From the NCBI GenBank assembly GCA_000750105.3, contig JPHH03000028.1, positions 124,001 through 188,000 on the forward strand: 64,000 bases of DNA. Direction: 5' to 3'. Numbering within the stretch: position 1 is the stretch's first letter; each line of letters starts with the position of its first letter. Source of the stretch: Tolypocladium sp. Sup5 PDA-1. Lineage: Eukaryota; Ascomycota; Sordariomycetes; Hypocreales; Ophiocordycipitaceae. The notes beneath the pieces were generated by a model. That model made no database searches and was not told the DNA's origin. It worked only from the letters and a program-made list of their open reading frames with translations. This document shows, one piece after another, positions 21,704 to 32,667 of this stretch. The position numbers were made by a program, and so were the translations under genes.

Positions 21704-23436
21704 TTATCGTTTCCTCACTTCCGTCGCCCACCCGTCGATGCCCTCGCCTCTGCCGCCGACCTCGAGGCCGTCGATCTTGAGGCCCTTCATGCCAGGCGTG
21801 TCATCCAACCAGCCGTGCCCAGCCATTCCGCCCGCGTTGGCTCGCTTCTCGGGCACCAGCTCCAGCATCGGCGTCAGGAAGGTGGAGATTCGCTTCGCCT
21901 CGTCTTCCTTGAAGTGGTATTTCTCTCGCAGTACGTCGGGTAGCGCCCAGTGTCGCAGTCGGTGAATGTTACGCAGCTCGCCCTTGCGGTTGAAAATCTC
22001 CTGGCTCCACTTGCCGCTGAGGCACAGCGACCGGGGGAACGGACCCAGAAGCTCGATAATCTGCGCAATGTGGTCGTCGTCCTTGCCGTACTTTGTGCCA
22101 GACTGGGGATCGAAGAGGTAGTCGCCGGTGATGAGCTCGAATACCTGGAGCAGTGGTTAGGGCAGGGTCAGAAGAGCGGTGGCACAAGGGATGCCACTGG
22201 GAGTGCGTACCATGGCAGCCATGCTCCAGACATCGGTGCTGGCGCCCCATTTGGATCCGAGAATAACCTCGGGAGAGCGATATTGCCTCGTCTGGATATC
22301 GTTGGTGAAGTGGTGGTTCACCCAGCACGCATTGCCCAGATCCGCAATCTTGACGCTGATAACGTCAAAGGCGTGCGAGTCTTCGGCCTTGCGCTTCTCG
22401 CCGGTCGAAGCCGAGGAGCCGCTGGACTTATCGAGCGAGATGCCAGACACCTCGCGGGTGAGGATATCCCTGCGCGGAGACGTGGAGATTAGCAAAGCTT
22501 GCACCAGAGACCTCCATCCATCCTGATGGCGAACATACGCAGACTTTTCCCGCTGCTTTTGCGACTCGTCGGGGGATTTGGGGGATGATTCTTTCGTGCC
22601 GCTAGCTCCTGTTTCAGACATGTCAGCTGGAATTTTCCGCACGGGAACGGCGATCGCGGAGCGGACGGACCTTCGCTGAGGACTCCGGCAAGGCTGGGAC
22701 CGGATCCCACGGAGGGGAACAGGTTGGAGTGGTTGAAAGTGGCGTTGAGGGGTGAGGGCAGCGGCTGGCTGCCGGTGATGAGTGTCCTTCGTCTCCGCCG
22801 GCCGTTGCGGTTGTTTTCCTTCTCTGCTGGGTCGTTCTTAACCACCTTTTTGACAATCTGCTCGACGTCGCCAATCTCGATCAGGACGTTTTCGGGCTTG
22901 AGGTCGGTGTGGATGATGCCGCACTCGCGGTGGAGGTAGTCGAGGCCGAGCAGGACCTGCTTGGTGATCTGCTTGACGAGGGGCATGGGGATGCCGCGGT
23001 GGTTCCAGCGCTTGATGAGGCCGAGCAGGTTCTCGCCGAGCACCTCGAAGACCATGCACACGTGGGTGCCGTTGGGGCCCTTGTGCTCAAACGAGTCGAG
23101 CAGGCTGACGACGTGCTTGCGGCCGGGGTGGTCCGGCTTGGCCTGGACGATCTTGTTGAGCAGCTTGATCTCGTCGATGGCCGTCTCGGTGTAGTGCGCA
23201 GCGGAGCGCACGACCTTGAGGGCGACGTGCTTGCCGTTGCTGTTGTCGCGGGACAGCCAGACGGTGGAGAAGTGGCCCCAGCCCAGCTTGCGCACAACCG
23301 TGTACTTGTTGTCCTTGAACTTCTCGCCAATCGTGACGGGGTGGTAGCCGCCCTTGCAGTAGTCCTCGGAATCCTCCTCGTCGGCCGTGTTCTCGGCAGG
23401 GTCGTCGACGGACGATGGTGACGGCGACGGAGCCAT
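21704..23436 (-). CDS. SR-protein-specific kinase (SRPK/Sky1 family)
   Basis: Exons 23436-22671, 22608-22539, 22469-22211 and 22144-21704 give 511 residues. An in-frame ATG at 23467-23469 would add 11. The kinase lobe starts YHPVTIGEKFKDNKYTVVRKLGWGHFSTVWL (glycine loop), then VALKVV (catalytic Lys), HTDLKPENVL (H-x-D loop) and IADLGNACW, the DLG replacing DFG that marks SRPKs. The N- and C-lobes are split by a basic/Ser-rich spacer (KKVVKNDPAEKENNRNGRRRRR to about 370), the region that controls localisation in SRPKs. The C-lobe has QTRQYRSPEVILGSKWG and DVWSMAAMVFELITGDYLFDP, ending WATEVRKR. It phosphorylates RS-dipeptide splicing and mRNA-export factors. Confidence 0.94.
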
Positions 23437-24782
23437 TGCGCCCGACAATTGATGCGATCTGCGAAGCATGGGGGGACACACGTTAGCGACGGCTGCGATC
23501 GCGGCGACGAGGACAGGCGGTGGGCGCGAATATGAAGAAGGGTGGTGCTGGTGGGATGGCGGGGGGGCGCTTAGAGGGGCAAGGCAATTAGGGGATAGCA
23601 GAGCCAAGTGGGCGCTGGCGTCAAATGGCGATGGAGCAGTCGGTCGTGGCAACGGGCAGAGGTGAGGGAGACGGCGGGAGACGGGGAGGGGAACCTGGAC
23701 TTGAGGAAGCTCATCGTGTCGACATGGCTCGAGCCGCACGCAAGGCGGCCGCCGGTAGAGACGGTGAAACGGCCGAGGAAGCTCCAAAAGCCCCGCGCGC
23801 GTCACTGTCGAGGCCGTGGGCGTGAGGGTCGTGCAGGATGACGGGAGGAGAGCGGACGAGAGAGCGCGAGGTCGTTGGAGATGGGGGGAGGCGCGCGCAC
23901 GGGAGTGTGTGTGCGAGAGCGAGGCAGTGAACCCAAGGCCTGCTGGGCTGGGATGGGATGCTGAGAGCGGGACGGGACGGGGACAGACAGGCAGAGGCAG
24001 AGGGCCAGACGAGACAAAGCCAGGCTCACCACCACTCTCGCCCGCTGTCTATCGCTCGCATCTCCACTCCACCGCGAAAAGGTGGGAGGAGAAGCACCTC
24101 GGCGTGCGCGCCTGTTGTGCCCGTAGATACCTACCTATGGATGGACGGATGGAGCTCTAGCTCCCCATGGCTAGCGCACGAGGCCCAGCGCCCTCACAGC
24201 GCCATTGGATGCCGTCCCATCGCCAGCGAGCCCGGCCAACGGTGCACAGCCCGCCGCCCAGCTCCAGCGACAATTCGCAATTGGCATCAACAGCCTGACG
24301 GCGAGAGCCTGGATGGGGCCGGGCCTCATTGGCGGATTGGAAAGCTTCCATGCTGCCAGAGTGGGCGCCGACTGGAGACTTCCAGCTGAGGGCTCCATTG
24401 CGTGCGGCCCGCGCTCGTGCCCCACTGCAGCACTCGCTGCACGATGATGTTGCTGTGGATGACAGCCCAGCACAGAGACTCGCGCGGAAGACGAGCTGCT
24501 GCTCAACTGCTGTCTGCCAGCAGATGCGCGTTGAGGCCGGCAGACAAAGCCGGGACCTAGCCGGGCAGCGGTCAAGGTAAGGCAGATCATGATGTGGAGT
24601 GAAGACGATGGGGATGGGAACGTGATGAGGCCATAAATAGCCATCGGTACGTCGTCTCTCGGCCAGGCCAAGGCGCATCAGCCACAGCAGGCGACGGCCG
24701 TTCTGCTCGGCGCAATTGTCCAGAAATCAATGCAAAAGACGGGCAGTAGCAAAAAGAGACCAGACGGAACAAAGAAATCGAG
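23437..24782. other. 5' flank of the kinase gene; GC-rich, no gene recognised
   Basis: GC-rich DNA with several overlapping long frames on both strands, all Arg/Ala/Gly-rich and without domain character. Probably the leader and promoter of the kinase gene. Confidence 0.45.
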
Positions 24783-24992
24783 TCACACGCACCCTGGCTG
24801 GCCCGGCTGTCCTTGCTCCTCGTCGTCGTCGTCGTCGTCGTCGTCGTCCTGTAGCGGCTGGCCGCCCTCGGTGGTGATGATGGGCTTCAGGCCGTCCTTC
24901 TTGCGCTTCTTGGCCACGAGGCTGCTGCCGTTGGAGCTCTCTCCAGATGCAAGTGGCGGCTTCTGGCCCTCGGCCGGCTGGCTGCCGTTCAT
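24783..24992 (-). CDS. small acidic-tailed hypothetical protein
   Basis: An ATG (24990-24992) opens a 69-codon frame: a Gly/Ser-rich start, a basic patch SSLVAKKRKKDGLKPIITTE resembling a nuclear-localisation sequence, then a run of nine Asp from a (GTC)n microsatellite (about 24824-24850), EEQGQPGQPG and a stop. The basic patch and its flanks look protein-like rather than random. The frame could instead be the first coding exon of a longer gene, because a gtgcgt donor lies at the end of the QPGQPG codons. No domain recognised. It may be a real short gene, a first exon, or chance. Confidence 0.4.
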   Translation of the reverse strand: MNGSQPAEGQKPPLASGESSNGSSLVAKKRKKDGLKPIITTEGGQPLQDDDDDDDDDEEQGQPGQPGCV

Positions 24993-26187
24993 CGTCGTCG
25001 CGATGCCGTCGTCGGGCTCTTATGAAGTCGCTGGTGTTGCGGTCGCCGAGGGTCGAGTAGTACGGGAGCTTGTCGCAAAGCTGGCCCCAGCAGGCTGTTG
25101 GGGTTGACGATGCAAGTCAATCAGGGTCGAGCGACGGGCAGTCGGGGTCGCGGTCGCGGTCGGGATCGAGAGTCCGAGTTGATGGCGGCGCACACAGACG
25201 ATGCGCAGGAAACAGCAACACGGAGCATTCGCCGTCTTCGATGGGCCCGGAAATGCAATGGAATGACGGCGACGATGTGCTCGCCCGTTCGCGGCCGGTC
25301 GCTCGCGCCAGCGTCGTTGGTGGGGGGAAGGCGGATGGAACTGGAACAATGGCCGTGGTGGGAGTTTGGCGCGACCTTTTCTGTTCGCGACGACGCTGTC
25401 AGCTGCAGCCGCTCCATGGCAACGCCCAACGAACGACGACGGCCCTTCATGCAAAATTTACAGGGAAAATGTGCACACAAACAAAGGGAATGCGCGCGCA
25501 GAGCAAAGATCAAGTGGAAAGATGAAGAAGAGAATCCTTGCGCATACATGACAGATGACGGCGCACCTTGCCTTGCGGCCGCGGGCTGTGCCGCGCTCGG
25601 CTGCCTTGCGCCCGTCTGCCGTGCGACACTGATATGAACTGGCGCGGGCTTCCGTGCGCTCGTGTGCGTCATGGAACCGCAGCCAAGTGGTAGAATAGAC
25701 AGACTCACCTAATGAAACGACAATGGTCGGGGGTTCGACGGTTGCGACAATCAAGGTGCTCGTATTCGTCGATATCCAAGTGGCGGGGCTACTTCACCCG
25801 CGGCAGCAAAGCAAGAGCGTCCAAACAGACAAGAACGAGGCTTGATTCAACGCCGCCGAAGTTCTGCAGCTGCGTCGAAGAGCAGGGCGGGCGGTCGCGG
25901 GATTTTCAGGCTGCACGAGGTGATACAAAGGCCAAGATTGATTGCAGCAGGTTCGTTTCACCTCCAGCAGTTCGTGGAGGTGAGTCCCCGTGGGCGCATC
26001 CATCCGCCGTTCCTTCCCTTCTTTAGAGGCGGCAGCGGGTGCGGCGGCAACCTAACCTTGATGACGGTGGCGGCTACGTACTGACACGGGACTGCGTCAT
26101 GTTACTCAGCAATCCCAGCGGGCGCGTACCTCACCGATTCAAAGGCAGACAAGGAGATAAGAGCATGCAGAACTCGCAACGCTCGAG
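24993..26187. other. intergenic, no gene recognised
   Basis: Mixed-composition DNA; contains gtcgcggtcgcggtcggg-like short repeats around 25145-25170. The long apparent frames are mutually overlapping and lack domain character. Confidence 0.45.
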
Positions 26188-26243
26188 GGCGCTGCTTGTT
26201 GGAGGCGCTGCTTGTTGGAGGCGCTGCTTGTTGGAGGCGCTGT
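26188..26243 (+). repeat. tandem repeat, 16-bp unit
   Basis: About three and a half head-to-tail copies of ggcgctgcttgttgga (16 bp). No coding role is apparent. This is a minisatellite-like array. Confidence 0.9.
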
Positions 26244-26317
26244 AAACCCCAGCAGTTGTACATCTTGCATGCTGCAAAGCATCGCCCTGTCGCAAGTGCC
26301 TCTGGCGCTAAAGTGCC

Positions 26318-26341
26318 TGCCTGCCTGCCTGCCTGCCTGCC
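26318..26341 (+). repeat. tetranucleotide microsatellite (gcct)n
   Basis: Five to six uninterrupted gcct units followed by degenerate copies. Confidence 0.85.
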
Positions 26342-26525
26342 CGCATGCCAACAGGCCCCACGCGCATCCAGATCCGTTGACGTCAGAGGCCTAGGAACCA
26401 CATGGCACAGGGGCGCAGCTTCGTTACAGGGTCACTGGGCCAACAAACCCGATGCTTCTGATTCGCACCCGAGCCATGCCGAGCCCCAGGTCCAACATGC
26501 GCTTTTGCCGCATATTCCTACTCAC

Positions 26526-26778
26526 TACGGAGGTTGGGGCCAAAAGTATTTCCAATCCTGGATGTACCAGGGTCCAGGGTTGTACAGTGCCGTAACATGC
26601 ATATCGCACTATATTTTCCAGGCTCTCAGCTACTTACCTCAGCTACTAGAGCCACTATTACCCGAATGCATAGCGATTGACCATACTGACTAAAGACAGT
26701 GCTAGCTTCGGGTTCGCACGGGCACAGGGACCCCTGGTACATCCAGGATTGGAAATACTTTTGGCCCCAACCTCCGTA
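26526..26778. repeat. long inverted repeat (fold-back element)
   Basis: The left arm begins at 26526 with tacggaggttgg and runs to about 26572. Its reverse complement occurs at about 26732-26778, identical over about 47 bases, and the pairing extends to ggtcc after a one-base gap. The intervening loop is about 160 bp and codes for nothing recognisable. The structure resembles a small non-autonomous fold-back or MITE-type element, or a hairpin RNA source. I see no obvious target-site duplication directly at the arms. Confidence 0.85.
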
Positions 26779-26930
26779 CTCGTACTGTAAGTTAACAAGT
26801 CTAGAATGTGAATGCCTATTATGGACACTCCAGGTATATAATACAATCCTGCCCCTATTTTACTTCAGCATCTAGGGAGGAGGGGTTACCAGCTCATGTC
26901 GCGTAGCAGGTGGCTTGCTTGCTACCGTCA

Positions 26931-26952
26931 CATGGCCCCATCACCACGGGAC
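26931..26952 (+). repeat. 22-bp direct repeat, copy 1
   Basis: Begins catggccccatc. A perfect 22-base copy recurs at 27630-27651. The pair brackets the zinc-finger relic, 678 bp apart. Confidence 0.9.
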
Positions 26953-27137
26953 TGTCTTTTGCTGGCATTGGGTATTTTAATCGGCAATCGTGACGTGTGC
27001 GCGCCTCGCTGATTGAAGCGGCAGACAACAACATCCATCTATGAAGAGCATCTGCATCATGAAGCGGGTGGGCAGCTTTCAGGGATGGGCGACGACGACC
27101 AAGTATCTCGACGTGAGCTTGTCGGCCATGTCTTGAA

Positions 27138-27556
27138 TTAATTACCCTCTCTACGTACGTTCCTTCTATGCCCATTAAGCCTACTACTGTTCGTAAATGC
27201 CTTACCGCAACCCTCAATACTATATTTGTATGGTCTCTCTCCCGTGCGAGTCCTCTCGTGCGCGGTGAGGTTGCCGGGTCGTGTGAAGGCCTCAGTGCAA
27301 TCCTCATGTTTACACGTAAGCGGTCTCTCTCCGTGTGAATCCTCGTGTGCTCGGCGAGTTTCGCCATCGAAGCGAAGGTCTTGTCGCAGGCCTCGCACGT
27401 GGTTAGCTCGGCCAAGTACTTTTTATCCACAGCACCATCTCCATCATCCGTGTGAAGGGTCCTTGGACGAGTCGAAGCTTCCCGTCTCCTTGTCCGTCCT
27501 TGCCCTGGTCGATAACTCTCCTCGTCATGGAGCCCAGCAAAGTCAAAGCCAGCCAA
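27138..27556 (-). pseudogene. C2H2 zinc-finger protein relic
   Basis: Three fingers are readable on the minus strand. Finger 1 is intact (CEACDKTFASMAKLAEHTRIH). After it the frame shifts near 27330, giving GERPLTCKHEDCTEAF and NLTAHERTRT, where the last zinc His is replaced by Arg. Finger 3 starts YKYSIEGCGKAF, where the first Cys is Tyr (TAT, one G-to-A step from TGT), and ends GHRRN without a second His before the stop. There is no ATG at the upstream end (the frame opens with TTG). TGERP-type linkers mark it as a tandem TFIIIA-like zinc-finger gene. Two zinc ligands and the frame are lost, so it is decayed. Confidence 0.75.
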
Positions 27557-27629
27557 CTAATCGATACTTAATCACGGACAGTCAACCTCAACGTCCATGT
27601 CTCGGCCTAGACCTCGACATTTAGGAAGG

Positions 27630-27651
27630 CATGGCCCCATCACCACGGGAC
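27630..27651 (+). repeat. 22-bp direct repeat, copy 2
   Basis: Identical to 26931-26952. Confidence 0.9.
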
Positions 27652-28026
27652 AACACTCTCCCAACTGCCAGCCAATCGATTAACCATGCTTCTGTTATCG
27701 AGAGCCATGCCCGGCCTAGGGCACTTCATGCGTTGAGAGCACGCAGCATCTCTGCCGAGCAGGGGCTAACATACATATCGGCCTTGGTCTGAGTCACGAT
27801 GTCAAGGTCAGTCTCAGGGCTCTGCTCTCGGGCATATACACCGCGTCTTCTCGTCACCAGCGCGTGCACGTCAAGTAATGGGTTGAATAGCAAGTCAACC
27901 TAGCTCCAAGCTAGTTTCTCTGCCACAAGCAACCATGTGGTCTCAGTGGCCTTCCGATACTGCCAAACGCCGGACCCCAATTCCATAAACTGTTAACCCT
28001 TGTGCCCCTGTCCAAGGGCCTCCCAA
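27652..28026. other. intergenic, no gene recognised
   Basis: Short 3' flank of the IWS1 gene; nothing distinctive. Confidence 0.5.
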
Positions 28027-29402
28027 TCAGGCGCGCTTCTTGTTCTTCTGCGTCATCCTCCTGAACGCCTCCATGCCGCTCGCCCCCAGGGGACGGTGAT
28101 CCTGGGTATGCGACCCGTCAAAGGTGCTCTTCGGCGCGATGGTGTAGCTCGAAGGAAGGCTAGCCATGCGCGCCTGGTTGTTGGCACCCGTCGGCGCCAG
28201 GAAGGCCTCGCGCGCCGACTGGGCTGGGCGCTGGGTCAGGTTGAACTGGGAGCCTGTCTTTTGCCGCTGGGCGAGTTTCGCAGCCCTGTGAAAAATTGTC
28301 AGCCAGATCATCTCCAAGATCCACGCAACAGTCACGTACTGGTAGTCGAATTCTCGCGTCTCAATCTGCCGCTTCTTATAGTCATCAGTCCGCTTCAGGA
28401 TGGGACGGCTCCATTCTCCAAGCAATCGCTCGGCCATGCGCTTTATGCTAGGCTCGGGCTTCTTGCTGCGAGTGTAGAACAGCACCACCTTTCCAATGCC
28501 GCTGCTCAGGAGCGTCTCCTTTTCAAGATTCAGTCGGGTCAGCGCCGTGAAGATGTCGCGCTGGATGTTATAAGCCGGTAGAGACCCGTCGTTGAGGGGT
28601 TCCAGGATAAACTTGACGCTCTGCAGGAAGTTTGTTTCGGGATCAAGCACCACGTGCTGAACGTCGTTGCGATTGAGGATGGCGTTGACTTCGGGTAAAA
28701 GCTTCAGCTTGTGGATGGCTGGCTGACCAGCTTGACGAGCTGCGTTATCGTCCACACACGCCCGCTCCATTCGGACCTTGAGGTTCGCCAAGTGGTCATC
28801 CATCGCGTTGTCTAGATCCTGCATCAGGTGTCAGCAATGATATGCCATGGCAGCAGGGTCATACGTACAATCTCGTCCTTCCTCTTGCGTTTGCTGCTGG
28901 GCTTCTTGATGGCGGCGTCCAGTGCACGGTCGATGGCACGTTTCCTCTTCTCCTCTGGGCTGAGCTCTTCCTGGGCCTCGGCCGCAGGGGACGCTTCGGC
29001 CCTTGCCCGCCGTCTCTCTCCGTCGGCGGCTCGTCTCGATCGTCGTTGCGGCTGGCCTGCTTCCGCCTCAGGCTCCTCTTCCATGCCGACGTCGTCATCG
29101 CGGTCTCGCCGCTTCTTCTCCCGGCGGCCTTCCCTTGGCTTCTTTGGAGCATCTCCATCTGTACGCTTCCGCTTGGTCACCTTTAGGGTGCGCGCGGCAT
29201 CTTCGTCAATGTCGACTGGGCGGTCTTCGATGTTGGCCGTCTCGGGATCGTAGTCCTCGAACTGATTCTCGTCGATTTCGGAGAGGAGATCTGAGTCGTG
29301 GTCGGAATCTGCAGCGGCAGCCTCGTCTTGCACCTCCTGTTCCTGCCCATCGTCAACGGGCTCGTTGGCCGGCGAGCCGACAGGCGACTCGACGTCGGAC
29401 AT
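28027..29402 (-). CDS. IWS1: transcription elongation factor IWS1 (Spn1)
   Basis: Exons 29402-28869, 28818-28340 and 28285-28027 give 423 residues. An in-frame upstream extension exists, but MSDVESPVGSPANE is the first ATG and fits the family. Residues 1-180 are disordered, acidic then basic (KKPREGRREKKRRDRDDD). Residues about 230-360 form the TFIIS N-terminal helical domain: LKLLPEVNAILNRNDVQHVVLD, LEPLNDGSLPAYNIQRDIFTAL, SSGIGKVVLFYTRSKKPEPSIKRMAERLLGEWSRPIL. The last exon carries the conserved tail ending in KNKKRA. IWS1 binds Spt6 and RNA polymerase II in the nucleus. Divergent from the Brl1/Brr6 gene. Confidence 0.95.
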
Positions 29403-29818
29403 GTTGAAGCCTTCTGTCCTTGTTCTTCGCTGGCAGATGGCGGTGGGGCGAAGCGGAGCTCGGAGGGACAATCGGTTTGGCAGCAGTTTTACCTCGCCGC
29501 CTGCAAGGCTGGTATTCGATGCCTCGAGGGGAAATAGCGTTGGATGGGCAGCTGAAATGAAGCTGGAGAAGGTGAATCGTCGTCTTGGAGGATTGTTGCA
29601 CTAGCGGAATGCCACAAGAGCCTCCTGCAGGGAATGGAGAATCGAATCAGGTGTGCTGACATAAGCGTGTGGCTTGCCTGAGGCCCCACACGCGATTTGT
29701 TTACTTGGCTGTTTGGTTACCATTGGAGAGCTGGAGCATTTCCAATCCCTGACCTCGAAGCTACCTTGGATTCAACAACCTCACGACACGCAAGCACCCG
29801 TGGCGATCCCTAGCAGCC
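29403..29818. promoter_or_regulatory. divergent promoter region, IWS1 and BRL1-like
   Basis: 416 bp between two essential-type genes transcribed apart. It contains an in-frame extension of IWS1 without a better start codon. No specific site claimed. Confidence 0.45.
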
Positions 29819-31392
29819 ATGGACTCCAGGAGCTTTGAAGGCCCCATGGACTGGGAGTACCAGGACCGAGGCCCCTTTGACCCCACCAGCCCTTTCGCAC
29901 AAGCTGCGAACGGCGCATCGAGAAACAGTGAGTGTCCTACAGCCTCGACGGCCACGGGCCGTTCTGCCTGCCTTTGAGTCAAGGTCAAGACGGCGGCTGG
30001 CTGACTCTCTGCCCCAGTGTTTGGCTCTCCGTTCAAGTCCGCTTCGCGCCCCAGCAACCCATTTGCCAACCTAGCAACACCTTCGACATCTCAGCCGCCG
30101 CCGCCTCAGACCTCTCGATTCAATCCTCAGCTGTCGTCCAGAACCGTCGCGCCTCCCTTCCGAAACCCTGCATTCACGACCCCAAGGCGTCCAGTCGACG
30201 AAGCGGTGCTCTCGGAAGCCTCGGGAGCCGAAGACAGCCCAGCGCTGACAGAGGCATCCGACTATCCCAACGACACACCCGAGGCAGACCACAGGACCGA
30301 TGCGAACATGGTCGGCACCATCATGCCGTTGAAAATCGACAAGGCGACTCGATACGGCAGGTCGGGGCTCTCCTTCAAGAAGCATGCGTCCGGGAAGGGG
30401 GAGATTCGACTACACAGGGACCTGTCAGTTGGGGCAAGGAAGCGAAAACGGCACAATTACGACAGGGACGTGGGCAGCGTCGGCCGTCATCATCAGGCGC
30501 AGGACAGCGACGCATGGGACTCGGACTCGGATACCAGCGTCGGCCCACGGACCTCAAAACGGTCGCAGAGCAAGGATGGGCAGGACGAGCAAAAGGGGGC
30601 TTTCGAACTGTTCTTCCACTTCCTCAACAAGTACCCCAACGCCCCGGATCATATGCAGCGCTGGATGCAGTTTGGAGCCAACCTGTTCCTCGTCTCTATC
30701 GTGGCCTATCTCGGCTGGTCCGTCGTGAGCACCGTGCGCAGCGATATATACAAAGCCAACGACATTGCGCGCCAGGAGCTCATGAGCAAGATGACGGAGT
30801 GCCAGACGCAGTACAAGATGAATGGATGCGCAAAGAACGACCGGCCAGCTCTAAGGGTTATGTGCGACGAGTGGTACGACTGCATGACGCAGAACCCAGA
30901 GTCCATCTTGCGGGTCAAGGTCACTGCGAAGCAGGTGGCCGAGATTATCAACGAGTTTTCGGAAGCGATGCATCTCAAGGCTTGGGTAAGGCTTTCTTGC
31001 CTCTCTCTCTCCCATGCTATTGGAAGATGCTAACTATATGACAGGGCGTTCTGCTCGCTTTCATCTTGGTATGCACGACGGTCAACGTTGGGACGCTCGG
31101 CCGACAGAGCGGCCACAAGCCAGTCCCATCTGCACCGGCACAATCGGGCGGCACGACCCACGACACGGCGAGGTCCCCAGATGTTACGCCTGGGTACATG
31201 TTGGTCCCGGTCCAGACACCGAGGATGCAGCGTCGCGCGATGCTGGACGACGGAACAGATACAGACTCATCACCGCTGAACTTGAAGCCGGCGCTGACCC
31301 ACTACACCCCGTCAGGACGGCGAAGTCCAAGTAAGGGGGAACGACAGTTGAGCCCAATAAAGTACGGACGCAGCCCCAGCAAGGGTTATTGA
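29819..31392 (+). CDS. Brl1/Brr6-family nuclear envelope protein
   Basis: Exons 29819-29927, 30018-30985 and 31045-31392 give 474 residues. The long disordered N-terminus (MDSRSFEGPMDWEYQDRGPF) precedes the Brr6_like_C_C domain: ELFFHFLNKYPNAPDHMQRW, a first membrane helix (LFLVSIVAYLGWSVVSTV), a lumenal loop with four Cys (TECQTQYKMNGC and ALRVMCDEWYDCM) that form the family's disulfides, and a second helix (GVLLAFILVCTTVNVG). The tail has SPSK motifs that look like phosphorylation sites. The family works in nuclear pore assembly and nuclear-envelope lipid balance. Both introns fall at conserved-looking positions; the second, with a gctaac branch, splits the segment before helix 2. Confidence 0.94.
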
Positions 31393-32667
31393 AGAAGCTG
31401 AGGTGAACCAGCTGAGGGTGCCCCGGCGGCAACAGAGGGAGCAGCTCCAACACTGCCATTTTCTTTTGTAAGGTTTTGAGGCCGATGGTGGCATCGACGA
31501 GGTGGCCTGGCGTTTGCAAGATTCCTGGTTGGCAGGGCATGTCAGGAAAACAGCGGGCGGTCGGGATAGGGCTTGCCAGATAGCGGATTGGAGTATAACA
31601 ACACTGAGTGCGACGAGGAATGAAGGCGTTTTGAGCACTCGTGCGACTGTGGCCTGCAGTGTAGCTGGTACGGCAGGATGCAGTGGCTGCAGAGAGCATG
31701 GGCCACGCCATAGGAAGAGATCGATGCCAAGCAACCAAGCTATCTACTCGTCGTACCTTACCTTATGTCCCTGCCAAGGAAGATTGTGACGGCCATTATG
31801 GCATGGCGGACGGCGTGAAGGGATGGCAGCTTAGATAAGCCATCTACGATCGCGATCCAGCTTCAGACGGCGTCGCGAGTCGAAAGGTCGAACTTAGTCT
31901 AGACTGTCTGCATTGGGAAGGTACAGGGTACATGGGCTGGCAGAGCATTTGCTGCGGCGTTGCGGCTGAGTTGAAGATTAGCCTGCGAGCTCCAAGGTAT
32001 CGCTACTTTGCCAGAGACAGACATATGGAGAGGCCCGACAACCTCTCCACATCCTCCACAACAAACCACATCCCACCTCACATGCCTTGCAATCACTCGA
32101 ATTCTCACCCTTTGGCCTGGAAGCTCGAGCGCAGAGACGCAATCCACGCTGGCGTATCTCCTGCCCTTCTCGCCGCACTGAGTCGCACGTGGGAGCTCTG
32201 CCGTCCTACAGTCCTTCGTACGATGCGGAGCAAGAGGAAGACGCCTGCGATCGCCGTTTGATCACTCCAACTCCAGCTCTTCGCTCGCGAACCACCGCAA
32301 CGGCTGTGCCTCCGTTAGATTCGCAACGCCTTCATTGGCTCATTCTCCCTCCTCGCGCCCCAACGTCCGCCCTTCCCCCCGCTGCCGCTCTTCCCTAACA
32401 ACTACCTACGCCGCTGCGACTGCGACCACGATAACGACTGTTCGACGAACAACCACGACCATTTCTCCCGAAATCCTACCTCGCCTCGAACAGCTGGACA
32501 CCTCGCCCACAGCAGCCGGTTCCCCCCCGCACTATGTCTTTCGCTTTGCGACGCTATAGAAGCACCAAAACACGGCCTTGGATCATCCCCGGGGCAGGCC
32601 AGTGAAGCCCGACGGAGGGAATATCCACCAGTCGCCATCTACCAGGTCCGCTGGTTGCTGGGTCCCA
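31393..32667. other. intergenic; promoter and leader of the Zn2Cys6 gene
   Basis: No gene recognised. The last 300 bp are pyrimidine-rich (about 32370-32530), as in long fungal 5' leaders, and carry open frames without domain character. Confidence 0.5.

Noticed and set aside
24157..24678. 173-codon minus-strand frame downstream of the small acidic protein
   Set aside because: Could be a second exon of that gene, but the text (Ala/Arg/Ser-rich, overlapping frames equally open) does not read like a conserved protein.
26709..26722. gggttcgcacggg resembling a tRNA T-arm
   Set aside because: No acceptor stem, anticodon arm or D-arm can be matched around it.
28000..28581. Plus-strand 193-codon frame over IWS1
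   Set aside because: Antisense of conserved IWS1 exons; no family-like sequence.
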